Positions 1 through 6,209 of a stretch of 8,674 bases of DNA are shown here, piece by piece (the first letter of the stretch is position 1; each line of letters starts with the position of its first letter). The DNA comes from DASZZY01 sp036260395 (GTDB taxonomy: Bacteria; Actinomycetota; UBA4738; CALAEC01). Position numbers and translations under genes: made by a program. The notes under the pieces are model-generated. The model saw only the letters and a list, made by a program, of their open reading frames with translations. It was not told the origin of the DNA and did not search any database. The stretch lies in NCBI GenBank assembly GCA_036260395.1, contig DASZZY010000214.1, positions 1 through 8,674 on the forward strand, in the 5' to 3' direction.

Positions 1-180
1 GTGTCGCTCCAGCCGGTTGATGGTCCGGATGAACGTCGACTTGCCGGAGCCCGAAGGACCGACGATCACCACCACCTCGCCGCGCCGGATGCTGGTGCTG
101 ATCCCCTTCAGCGCCTGGAACTTGCCGAACCACTTCTTGACGTCCTTGGCCACGATCATGGCCTCGCCGTCGGTCGCCAT
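1..180 (-). CDS. aapP: Amino-acid ABC transporter ATP-binding protein, AapP/GlnQ type (partial, N-terminus only)
   Basis: Only the first 60 residues lie in the window; the gene continues past the left edge. They read as a polar-amino-acid ABC ATPase. An N-terminal strand (VAKDVKKWFGKFQALKGIS, about residues 10-28) with the aromatic residue that stacks on ATP is followed by a perfect Walker A motif, GPSGSGKST (residues 41-49), and then FIRTINRLE, typical of this subfamily. The protein would hydrolyse ATP on the cytoplasmic face to power the two permeases encoded just upstream. I chose the ATG at 178-180 because GAGGAG lies five bases before it. An in-frame ATG at 208-210 would add ten residues and make an ATGA overlap with the permease stop, but its GGGGGAG is only two bases away. 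The family assignment is secure. The exact substrate class and the rest of the protein (Q-loop, signature motif, Walker B) cannot be seen. Confidence 0.93.
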   Translation of the reverse strand, partial: MATDGEAMIVAKDVKKWFGKFQALKGISTSIRRGEVVVIVGPSGSGKSTFIRTINRLERH

Positions 181-206
181 CGTCGCTCCTCGCTCGTCGT
201 CCGCGG

Positions 207-1472
207 TCATCGCTCCCCCACCCCCAACCGCCGCTCGACCCGCTGGCTCCACCTGGCCATCGCGTACGCGATCCCCCAGAAGATCAGCGCCGCGGAGAGC
301 AGCGCCTCCTGCTCCGCGCCGATGAACTGCACCGCCGTCGCCCGCCGGGCCGTGGCCAGGAGCTCCGAGAACCCCGTGAGCGCGGCGAGAAGCGTCGTGT
401 CCTTGAACAGGCTGATGAAGTGGCCGATCATCGCCGGGATCGTGTGCCGCAGCGCCTGCGGCAGGATCACCAGCCCCATCATCCGCCACGTCGGGAGTCC
501 CAGAGCCCTCCCCGCCTCGTACTGACCGTCGGGGATCCCCTGGAGCCCGCCCCGGACGATCTCGCCGACGTAGGCCGAGCTGAACACCACGAACATCGTC
601 ATCGCCAGCATGATCCGGGGCACCGTGATTCCCGGCGGTAGCAGCAGCGGCAGCACGAGGATGCTGAAGATCAGCAGCGTCACCAGCGGGACGCCTCGGA
701 TCAGCTCGATGAACCCCACGCAGAACACCCGTACCGCCCGCAGTGTGCTTCGCCTCCCGAGCGCCAGGAGGACCCCGACCGGGAACGACACGAAAATTGC
801 CACCACCGCCACGATGAGGTTCAGCATGAACCCCGCCCACCGGCTGGGCGGAACCCCGCCGAAAGCCCGGATAATGAGGACGACCGCGGGGAAGGCCAGC
901 GTCCAACCGACGACCAGCGGCACGCGCAGCCGACGGCCGAGCAGTCGGCCGGCGGCCACGCCGGCGGCGAAGACGGCGACGGCCACACCGATCAGCACCC
1001 AGATCCCGACGCCGTCCAGCAGGTACATCAGCAGGAGGGCCCCCACGGCGGCCAGCGCGACGCGGACGAGGATCCCGCGGAGGGTCCGGACCCGCGGGGC
1101 GACGACGCCGACCGACAGGCCGGCCAGGGCCACCACGAGGTAGAGCGACGTCCACACCCGCCAGATCTGATCGAGCGGGAAGCCGCCCACCATGTACACG
1201 CGGAGGTTCGCCTTGACCACCGCCCATTCGGCGCGGAAGAAGAACCACCGCGTGATCTGGAACAGGAGCCACCCGCCGGCCACGGCGGCAACCACCGTCA
1301 GGGCGCCGTTGAACCACGAGGAGAACAGGTTCTGGCGGACCCACTCCCCGGGCCCCAGCGGCTCCTTGGCAGGGGCGACCTCGGCCACGGGTCGGTCCTC
1401 GACGAGGATCGCGGACCGCTCCAGGTCCTCCGGGAGGGTCCCGGTGAGCCGCTCCTCCCTTGGCCGGACCAT
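207..1472 (-). CDS. aapM: Amino-acid ABC transporter permease, AapM type
   Basis: This is a 421-residue membrane permease of the general L-amino-acid importer family, slightly longer than typical AapM. Residues 44-55 (WVRQNLFSSWFN) match the conserved AapM N-terminal block. They are followed by several hydrophobic helices (about 57-75, 108-126, 133-152, 155-178 and 184-203). The permease core (about 214-410) carries the FIELIRGVPLVTLL helix and the cytoplasmic EAA coupling loop at about 319-338 (EAGRALG then VILPQAL), which contacts the ATPase. The extra N-terminal helices are normal for AapM and absent from the short HisM/GlnP permeases. The ATG at 1470-1472 has GGAG seven bases upstream. 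The gene begins 28 bases after the upstream permease stop and its TGA overlaps a possible ATPase start at 208-210, so translation is probably coupled. Function as the second half of a heterodimeric pore is inferred from family and position. Substrate range is not determinable. Confidence 0.93.
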   Translation of the reverse strand: MVRPREERLTGTLPEDLERSAILVEDRPVAEVAPAKEPLGPGEWVRQNLFSSWFNGALTVVAAVAGGWLLFQITRWFFFRAEWAVVKANLRVYMVGGFPLDQIWRVWTSLYLVVALAGLSVGVVAPRVRTLRGILVRVALAAVGALLLMYLLDGVGIWVLIGVAVAVFAAGVAAGRLLGRRLRVPLVVGWTLAFPAVVLIIRAFGGVPPSRWAGFMLNLIVAVVAIFVSFPVGVLLALGRRSTLRAVRVFCVGFIELIRGVPLVTLLIFSILVLPLLLPPGITVPRIMLAMTMFVVFSSAYVGEIVRGGLQGIPDGQYEAGRALGLPTWRMMGLVILPQALRHTIPAMIGHFISLFKDTTLLAALTGFSELLATARRATAVQFIGAEQEALLSAALIFWGIAYAMARWSQRVERRLGVGER

Positions 1473-1500
1473 CAGCCGACTCCGACGGCGCCCCGCCGAC

Positions 1501-2679
1501 TCACCGGCGCTGCCCCTTCGTCGTGACCGCGCGATTCAGCAGGTTCATCACGAACGAGATCGTGAGCGTCATGATGAGGAACGTCGCCATGGCCACCAGG
1601 AGCATCTCGGTCTCGTGGCCGCGCTGGTTGATGATCGTGGTGGAGACCGACATGAGATCCGGATAACCGATCGCGATGGCCAGGCTGGTGTTCTTGGTGA
1701 GGTTCAGGTACTGGCTATTGACGGGCGGGATCGCGATGCGCAGCGCCTGGGGCAGGATGACGAACCGCAGCTGCTGCACGCGGGTCAGGCCTAGCGCCTC
1801 GGCGGCCTCCTTCTGGCCCTTCTCCACGGCCTGGATGCTCCCCCGGACGATCTCGGCGATGAACGCGCTCGTGTAGATGGCCAGGGCCACGAGCAGCGCC
1901 CCGAACTCGGGCGTGAGCTGGAACCCGCCGAAGAATCCGAACCGACCCGGTTCCGGCACATCCATCATGACGGGGTCCCCGGAGATCACGAATCCCACCG
2001 CCCCCACGACCAGGAACGCCGCCAGGAACCACAGCACTCGGTAGTGGGGCTTCCCGGTCGCCTCGTTGACTCGAGTCCGCCACCGGGCCAGGACGATGCC
2101 GAGGAGGACGCCGCCGAGCAGGAACAGCCCCCACACGCCGGCGCCCTCCTGGATCCGGGGCCACGGGATGGCCACCGCCCTGTTGGAGATGAACGCCACG
2201 CCGCCGATCGAGATCGCCTCGGTGATGGTGGGCAGGGCCAGGAACACCGCGGCCCACCAAAAGATGATCTGGATGAGGATGGGGGTGTTCCGGAAGAAGT
2301 CCACGTAGGCCTGGGCGATCCTCCGAACCAGCCAGTTGGACGACAGGCGGGCCACCCCCATGATCAGCCCGACGACGCTCGCCAGCATGACGCCGAAAAC
2401 CGCCACCCGGAGGGTGTTCATCACCCCCACGATGTACGCGAAGCGCGTGGTGTCGTTCGGGCTGTAGGTGATCCCCTCGCTGATCCCGAACCCGGCGCGG
2501 GTCCCGAAGAAGTCGAGGGACAGGTCGCGGGCCCGCTGGGCGAGCCCGTACTCCAGATTGAGGAACATCTCCCGGCCGACCAGGAGCAGGGCGACCACGA
2601 ACACGACCTGGCCGGCGATCCGCAGCGCCCGGACATTCCGCCACAGGGGGGGACGGACGGACCGCGCCACCGCGCTCAT
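1501..2679 (-). CDS. aapQ: Amino-acid ABC transporter permease, AapQ type
   Basis: This 392-residue inner-membrane permease is the partner of the adjacent AapM-like protein and has the usual AapQ length. Its features in order are a first helix (about 21-37) and the AapQ-specific periplasmic stretch with RAGFGISEG and YSPNDTTRFAY (about 61-83). Next come the helix NTLRVAVFGVMLASVVGLIMG (about 88-108), FFRNTPILIQIIFWW (about 128-142), and an inserted pair of helices at about 181-198 and 214-233. The EAA coupling loop is at 291-310 (EAAEALGLT then RFVILPQALR), followed by the conserved NLTKNTSLAIAIGYPDLMSV segment. The ATG at 2677-2679 is the only ATG available, since an in-frame stop lies about 55 bases upstream. 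No Shine-Dalgarno-like purine run precedes it, and a 13-bp hairpin ends 16 bases upstream. A GTG at codon 4 is a weaker alternative. Weak initiation would suit a low-stoichiometry permease downstream of an abundant binding protein. Confidence 0.93.
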   Translation of the reverse strand: MSAVARSVRPPLWRNVRALRIAGQVVFVVALLLVGREMFLNLEYGLAQRARDLSLDFFGTRAGFGISEGITYSPNDTTRFAYIVGVMNTLRVAVFGVMLASVVGLIMGVARLSSNWLVRRIAQAYVDFFRNTPILIQIIFWWAAVFLALPTITEAISIGGVAFISNRAVAIPWPRIQEGAGVWGLFLLGGVLLGIVLARWRTRVNEATGKPHYRVLWFLAAFLVVGAVGFVISGDPVMMDVPEPGRFGFFGGFQLTPEFGALLVALAIYTSAFIAEIVRGSIQAVEKGQKEAAEALGLTRVQQLRFVILPQALRIAIPPVNSQYLNLTKNTSLAIAIGYPDLMSVSTTIINQRGHETEMLLVAMATFLIMTLTISFVMNLLNRAVTTKGQRR

Positions 2680-2695
2680 CGTGAGAAGGATACGG

Positions 2696-2728
2696 CGCGG
2701 GGCCCGGTCACGAGAACCGGGCCCCGCG
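2696..2728 (-). terminator. Strong hairpin between aapJ and aapQ (attenuator or mRNA-stabilising stem)
   Basis: A perfect 13-bp inverted repeat (arms 2696-2708 and 2716-2728, nearly all G/C, CGCGGGGCCCGGT) encloses a seven-base loop. On the minus strand it begins 23 bases after the aapJ stop codon and ends 16 bases before the aapQ start. No T-run follows; the next bases are CCGTATCCTTCTC. It is therefore not a canonical intrinsic terminator. A partial terminator or a 3'-end stabiliser of the binding-protein mRNA is the more likely role, as is known for malE-malF and other binding-protein operons. The stem is a direct observation and its function is inferred. Confidence 0.7.
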
Positions 2729-2751
2729 TTCGCTCATCGTCGGTCGTCGGC

Positions 2752-3873
2752 TTACCGGAACGGCATCCCGTACTGGATGCCGCCGTCGATCCAGAGCGCG
2801 TTCAGCCCCCGCTCCAGGCCGAGGTCGGTGTCCGGCCCGATGTGCCGGTCGAAGATCTCCCCGTAGTTCCCCACCGCCGCCAGCACGTGCTGCATGAAGT
2901 CGTTCTCGACCGCTAGCCCGTGGTCGACGCTGATCGTCTCGGTCTCGGCCTCGAAAGGCACGCCGAGCAGCGCGGCGATCTGCGGGTTATCCGGGTTGTT
3001 GACCTGCTGCTCCACGTTCTCGCTGGTGACACCCAGCTCCTCAGCCAGGATGATCCCGTTCGTGACCCAGTTCACGACATCGAACCACTCCTGGTCACCG
3101 TCGAGGACCGCCGGGGCCAGCGGCTCCTTGGACATCACGTCCTCGAAGATCGTCAGCGGCCCGGTCTCCTGCTCGAACTGGGCCCGGAGCCCGGCCAGCT
3201 GAGACAGGTCCGACGTCCATCCGTCGCACCGGCCGGCGGTGAACGCCTGGAGGATCTGGTCGTTGTCCTCGAGGACCACCGGGGTGAAGTCGAGCCCCTG
3301 CGCCTGGAAGTAGTCCGCGAGGTTGAGCTCCGTCGTCGTCCCGGCCGTGACGCAGATCCGGGCCCCGTCCATCTCATCGATCGACGCGAACTCACCCTCC
3401 CGGACCATCATGCCCTGGGCATCGTAGAAGTTGACGTGGGCGAAGTTGATCCGCTCCGCGCCGTCGCGGCTCGACGTCCACGTCGTGTTTCGCACGAGGA
3501 CGTCGTAGGTCCCGGCCTGAAGCTCGGCCAGCCGCTGCTCCGCATCAACCGGGATGAGCTCGTAGTGTGTCCCCAGCTGCGGGCTGGGCTCCCCGAACAC
3601 CGCCGCGGCGAACGCGATGCAGAAGTCGATGTCGAAGCCCTCGATCTGGCCCTCCGCCGTCTCGAAGCCGAAGCCGGGAACGGTCTCGTTCACGCCACAG
3701 CGGAGGATCCCCCGGTCCTGGATCTCCTGGACCACGCTGGCCTGCTGCTGTTCGGCACCGCCGCCTCCGCCGCCGCCACCGCCCTGGCCCTGCGGCTGCT
3801 CGCGCGTGCACGCCGCTGCCACCAGGCCGAGGACGGCGGCGAGTACCACGACGCTCGACATGCGTCGTCGCAT
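2752..3873 (-). CDS. aapJ: Amino-acid ABC transporter substrate-binding lipoprotein, AapJ type
   Basis: This 373-residue protein captures amino acids outside the membrane and delivers them to the AapQ/AapM pore encoded downstream. A basic, hydrophobic signal peptide (MRRRMSSVVVLAAVLGLVAA) ends at a lipobox-like LVAAAC with Cys22 as the predicted lipidated residue. A flexible tether follows (residues 23-46) containing nine consecutive glycines (31-39). The type-3 periplasmic-binding fold starts near residue 47 with EIQDRGILRCGVN and GFDIDFCIAFAAAVFG. The C-terminus has the AapJ-like run VGNYGEIFDRHIGPDTDLGL and then GLNALW. I chose the ATG at 3871-3873 because GGGAGG lies four bases upstream and the signal peptide then starts correctly. 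A TTG 36 codons further upstream would bury the signal. It is first in the operon, 108 bases after purH. The lipoprotein form differs from the soluble periplasmic AapJ of Proteobacteria and points to a monoderm-type envelope. Family call is secure; exact substrates are unknown. Confidence 0.93.
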   Translation of the reverse strand: MRRRMSSVVVLAAVLGLVAAACTREQPQGQGGGGGGGGGAEQQQASVVQEIQDRGILRCGVNETVPGFGFETAEGQIEGFDIDFCIAFAAAVFGEPSPQLGTHYELIPVDAEQRLAELQAGTYDVLVRNTTWTSSRDGAERINFAHVNFYDAQGMMVREGEFASIDEMDGARICVTAGTTTELNLADYFQAQGLDFTPVVLEDNDQILQAFTAGRCDGWTSDLSQLAGLRAQFEQETGPLTIFEDVMSKEPLAPAVLDGDQEWFDVVNWVTNGIILAEELGVTSENVEQQVNNPDNPQIAALLGVPFEAETETISVDHGLAVENDFMQHVLAAVGNYGEIFDRHIGPDTDLGLERGLNALWIDGGIQYGMPFR

Positions 3874-3897
3874 CCTGCCTCCCTTCGGAACGACCGT

Positions 3898-3919
3898 GGG
3901 CCCGACCCCTCGCGGGCCC
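3898..3919 (-). promoter_or_regulatory. Inverted repeat in the aapJ leader
   Basis: GGGCCCG (3898-3904) and CGGGCCC (3913-3919) form a perfect 7-bp stem with an eight-base loop. It lies 24 bases upstream of the aapJ start and just before the ribosome-binding region. It could be a leader hairpin in the aapJ mRNA, an operator, or a chance structure in very GC-rich DNA. No T-run follows on either strand, so it is not a convincing terminator. Confidence 0.3.
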
Positions 3920-3931
3920 CCCACCTGGGCG

Positions 3932-3960
3932 AGCATAGCCGCCGGCACAGAGGGACACCA
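3932..3960 (-). promoter_or_regulatory. Weak candidate promoter for the aap operon
   Basis: On the minus strand TATGCT (3932-3937) is a fair -10 match, with four of six bases agreeing with TATAAT. It lies about 60 bases before the aapJ ATG. At a 17-base spacing the -35 position is TGGTGT (3955-3960), a poor match. The -35 and spacer overlap a 7-bp inverted repeat (3939-3945 with 3961-3967, loop of 15). The 108-base gap between purH and aapJ holds this and the leader repeat, and no T-tailed terminator. Readthrough from purH is therefore an alternative source of aap transcription. Confidence 0.25.
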
Positions 3961-3981
3961 CCGGCGGGGGCCTGCGCGCAA

Positions 3982-5520
3982 CTAGTGGCGGAAGTGGCGG
4001 CGGCCGGTGAGGATCATCGCCATGCCGTGCTCGTCGGCCGCCTCGACGACCTCGGCGTCCCGGACGGAGCCGCCGGGCTGGATGACGGCTGCCACCCCGG
4101 CCTCCGCGGCCCGGTCGATCCCGTCGCGGAACGGGAAGAAGGCGTCGGAGGCCATGGCCGAGCCTCGGCCGCGGTCCCCCGCCTTCCGGGCGGCGATGTC
4201 CACGGCGTCCACCCGGCTCATCTGCCCGGCCCCCACGCCGACCGTCGCCAGGCGGCTCGCCAGGACGATGGCGTTCGACTTGACGCGGGCGGCCACCGTC
4301 CAGGCGAACAGCAGGTCCGCCCACTGGTCCTCGGTCGGCTCCCGGCGCGTGACCACCTTCATCTCCAGGCGGTCCTCGTCGACGGTATCGACCTCCTGAA
4401 CGAGCGCGCCGCCGTCGATCGGACGAACCTCCAGCGCCGCCGGCGATGGCAGCGGCGCGCGCAGGACCCGCAGGTTCTTGCGCCCGGCGAACCCGGTCAA
4501 CGCCTCATCGGTGAAGGACGGCGCCACGACGACCTCGGTGAACACCTCCGCCATGGCCTCGGCGGCGGCGGCGTCGACCTCCCCCCCGAAGGCCACCACG
4601 CCCCCGAACGCCGACACGGGGTCGGACGCCAGCGCCGCGCGGTAAGCGTCGGACTGGGTCGCGGCGACGGCGGCGCCGCAGGGGTTGTGGTGCTTGACGA
4701 TGACGGCCGCGCCCGGCCCGAACAGGGCCGCGAGCCCCCGCGCCGCCTCGGCGTCCAGCCAGTTGTTGTAGGACATCTCTTTGCCCTGGAGGACCTCCGC
4801 GCCCCCGAACGGGCCGGCGGAGAGCACCTCGCGGTACAGGGCCGCGGCCTGGTGGGGGTTCTCGCCGTACCGCAGCGCGGCGACGCGCTCGAACCCCAGC
4901 GTCAGCTCGGGAGGCGGGCCCCCTTCCGCCGCCCATCCCCCGAACCACCGCGCCACCGCGGCGTCGTAGGCCGCCACGTGGGAGAACGCCTCCTCGGCCA
5001 GCCGGGCCCGCAGATCGCCCTCGACGCCGCCCGCCTCCACCTGAGCGAGGACCTCCGGGTACCGGGCGGGACGGACCACGACGGCCACCGAGGCGAAGTT
5101 CTTGGCGGCCGCCCGCACCAGCGTTGGCCCGCCGATGTCGATCTGCTCGACCGCCTCCTCCAGGGTGGCGCCGGCGGCCACGGCGGCCTCGAACGGGTAC
5201 AGGTTCACGACGACCAGATCGAACGGGCGGAGCCCGTGGGCCTGGAGCTCCCGGAGGTGAGCGGGGTTCCCCTTGTCGGCCAGGATGCCCGCGTGGATCG
5301 CCGGATGGAGCGTCTTCACCCGCCCGTCGAGCATCTCGGGGAAGCCGGTCACGTCCGCGACGGCGGTGACGGGAACCCCCTCGTTGGCCAGGATCGCCGC
5401 GGTGGTCCCGGTGGAGACCACCTCGACGCCGGCGTCGACGAGGCCCCGGGCCAGCGGGACGACGCCGTGCTTGTCGGACACCGAGACCAGCGCCCGGCGA
5501 ACCGCGAGCGCCTGGCTCAC
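3982..5520 (-). CDS. purH: Bifunctional AICAR formyltransferase / IMP cyclohydrolase
   Basis: This 512-residue cytosolic enzyme catalyses the last two steps of IMP synthesis. It transfers formyl from 10-formyl-tetrahydrofolate to AICAR, then closes the ring to IMP. The N-terminal MGS-like cyclohydrolase domain (about 1-195) has ALVSVSDKHG, VVSTGTTAAIL, GFPEMLDGRVKTLHP (59-73) and VNLYPFE. The transformylase domain follows with LRYGENPHQ (216-224), QGKEMSYNNWLDAEAA (245-260), the catalytic Lys-His in VKHHNPCG (275-282), SAFGG, and the terminal FFPFRDGID and ILTGRRHFRH. Length and motif order are normal (E. coli PurH is 529 residues) and no key residue looks lost. The GTG at 5518-5520 overlaps the purN stop as GTGA, with GAGGAG eleven bases upstream, so it is probably coupled to purN. 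The open frame continues to about 6216, but that part lies antiparallel-frame within purN and shows no conserved sequence. Confidence 0.97.
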   Translation of the reverse strand: MSQALAVRRALVSVSDKHGVVPLARGLVDAGVEVVSTGTTAAILANEGVPVTAVADVTGFPEMLDGRVKTLHPAIHAGILADKGNPAHLRELQAHGLRPFDLVVVNLYPFEAAVAAGATLEEAVEQIDIGGPTLVRAAAKNFASVAVVVRPARYPEVLAQVEAGGVEGDLRARLAEEAFSHVAAYDAAVARWFGGWAAEGGPPPELTLGFERVAALRYGENPHQAAALYREVLSAGPFGGAEVLQGKEMSYNNWLDAEAARGLAALFGPGAAVIVKHHNPCGAAVAATQSDAYRAALASDPVSAFGGVVAFGGEVDAAAAEAMAEVFTEVVVAPSFTDEALTGFAGRKNLRVLRAPLPSPAALEVRPIDGGALVQEVDTVDEDRLEMKVVTRREPTEDQWADLLFAWTVAARVKSNAIVLASRLATVGVGAGQMSRVDAVDIAARKAGDRGRGSAMASDAFFPFRDGIDRAAEAGVAAVIQPGGSVRDAEVVEAADEHGMAMILTGRRHFRH

Positions 5521-6128
5521 GGCCGCACCGGCTCCTCGCGGACGACCCGCCGGCCCCGGACGCGGAGCCGCCCCTCGGCGAGGTCCACGACCGTCGCCGG
5601 GTACAGGCGGTGCTCGACCTCCTGGATCCGCGCCCGGAGCGACGCCTCGTCGTCGTCCTCGCGGACCGGGACCGCCTCCTGGGCCAGGATCGGGCCGTGG
5701 TCGACCTCCTCGTCGACCAGATGGACGGTGACGCCGGTGACCTTCACCCCCCACGCGAGCGCGTCGCGGATCGCGCGGGCGCCCGGGAAGGCGGGCAGGA
5801 GCGAGGGGTGGACGTTCACCATCCGCCCCCACAGCGGGCGGACGGCGGCCGGGGTGAGGATCCGCATGTACCCCGCCAAGCACACGAGATCGACGTCGTG
5901 CCGGCCGAGGAGCGAGACGAGGGCGGCGTCGTGGGCGCCTCGGTCGGGGAACGGCGCGGGGTCCAGGTGCACCGCCGGGACGCCGGCCGCCCGGGCCCGC
6001 CCGAGCGCCTCGGCATCCGGACGGTCGGAGATGACCACCGTCACCAGCGGGCCGGTCGCCGGGTGGTCGAGGAACGCCTGCAGGTTGGAGCCGCGTCCGG
6101 AGGCCAGGACGGCGATGCGACGATCCAC
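5517..6128 (-). CDS. purN: Phosphoribosylglycinamide formyltransferase (GART)
   Basis: This 203-residue cytosolic enzyme transfers formyl from 10-formyl-tetrahydrofolate to glycinamide ribonucleotide, the third step of purine synthesis. The start IAVLASGRGSNLQAFL (5-20) is the phosphate-binding loop region for the substrate. LVCLAGYMRIL (81-91) is conserved. MVNVHPSLLPAFPG (103-116) carries the catalytic Asn105 and His107, and VTVHLVDEEVDHGPILAQ (133-150) carries the third catalytic residue, Asp143. All three agree with the E. coli triad. The GTG at 6126-6128 is the start. It has no Shine-Dalgarno sequence and lies only eight bases after a predicted -10 box, so the mRNA is probably leaderless. 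It is followed directly by purH with a GTGA overlap, forming a two-gene folate-dependent purine operon. The call is secure on motifs and context. Confidence 0.97.
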   Translation of the reverse strand: MDRRIAVLASGRGSNLQAFLDHPATGPLVTVVISDRPDAEALGRARAAGVPAVHLDPAPFPDRGAHDAALVSLLGRHDVDLVCLAGYMRILTPAAVRPLWGRMVNVHPSLLPAFPGARAIRDALAWGVKVTGVTVHLVDEEVDHGPILAQEAVPVREDDDEASLRARIQEVEHRLYPATVVDLAEGRLRVRGRRVVREEPVRP

Positions 6129-6136
6129 CGGCGCGC

Positions 6137-6165
6137 AAACTACGGGCGCGCCCGGACGGTGTCAA
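6137..6165 (-). promoter_or_regulatory. purNH promoter, predicted leaderless
   Basis: On the minus strand a perfect TTGACA (6160-6165) is followed by a 17-base spacer and TAGTTT (6137-6142). Only eight bases then separate it from the purN GTG. The expected transcription start therefore falls at or within a few bases of the start codon. The spacer contains a perfect 12-bp palindrome (6143-6154, CGGGCGCGCCCG) abutting the -10 box, which is a possible operator. The -35 match and spacing are strong; the -10 is moderate, with three of six bases matching. Confidence 0.6.
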
Positions 6166-6209
6166 CGCCGCCGGTCGCCGCCCCGCCGACGAGGAGGGAA
6201 AATCGGGGG

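Noticed and set aside
1..525. Plus-strand frames at the left edge
   Set aside because: They are antisense to the Walker A-bearing ATPase and the AapM permease and show no recognisable protein features.
3764..3790. GCC/GCT-rich triplet tract as a possible DNA repeat element
   Set aside because: It encodes the nine-glycine tether of the binding protein, using mixed GGC, GGT and GGA codons, so it is protein-level low complexity and not a separate repeat.
3874..3981. TTG start giving a 409-residue binding protein
   Set aside because: It would put 36 residues, including Trp and Cys, before a well-formed lipoprotein signal. The ATG at 3871-3873 has its own GGGAGG.
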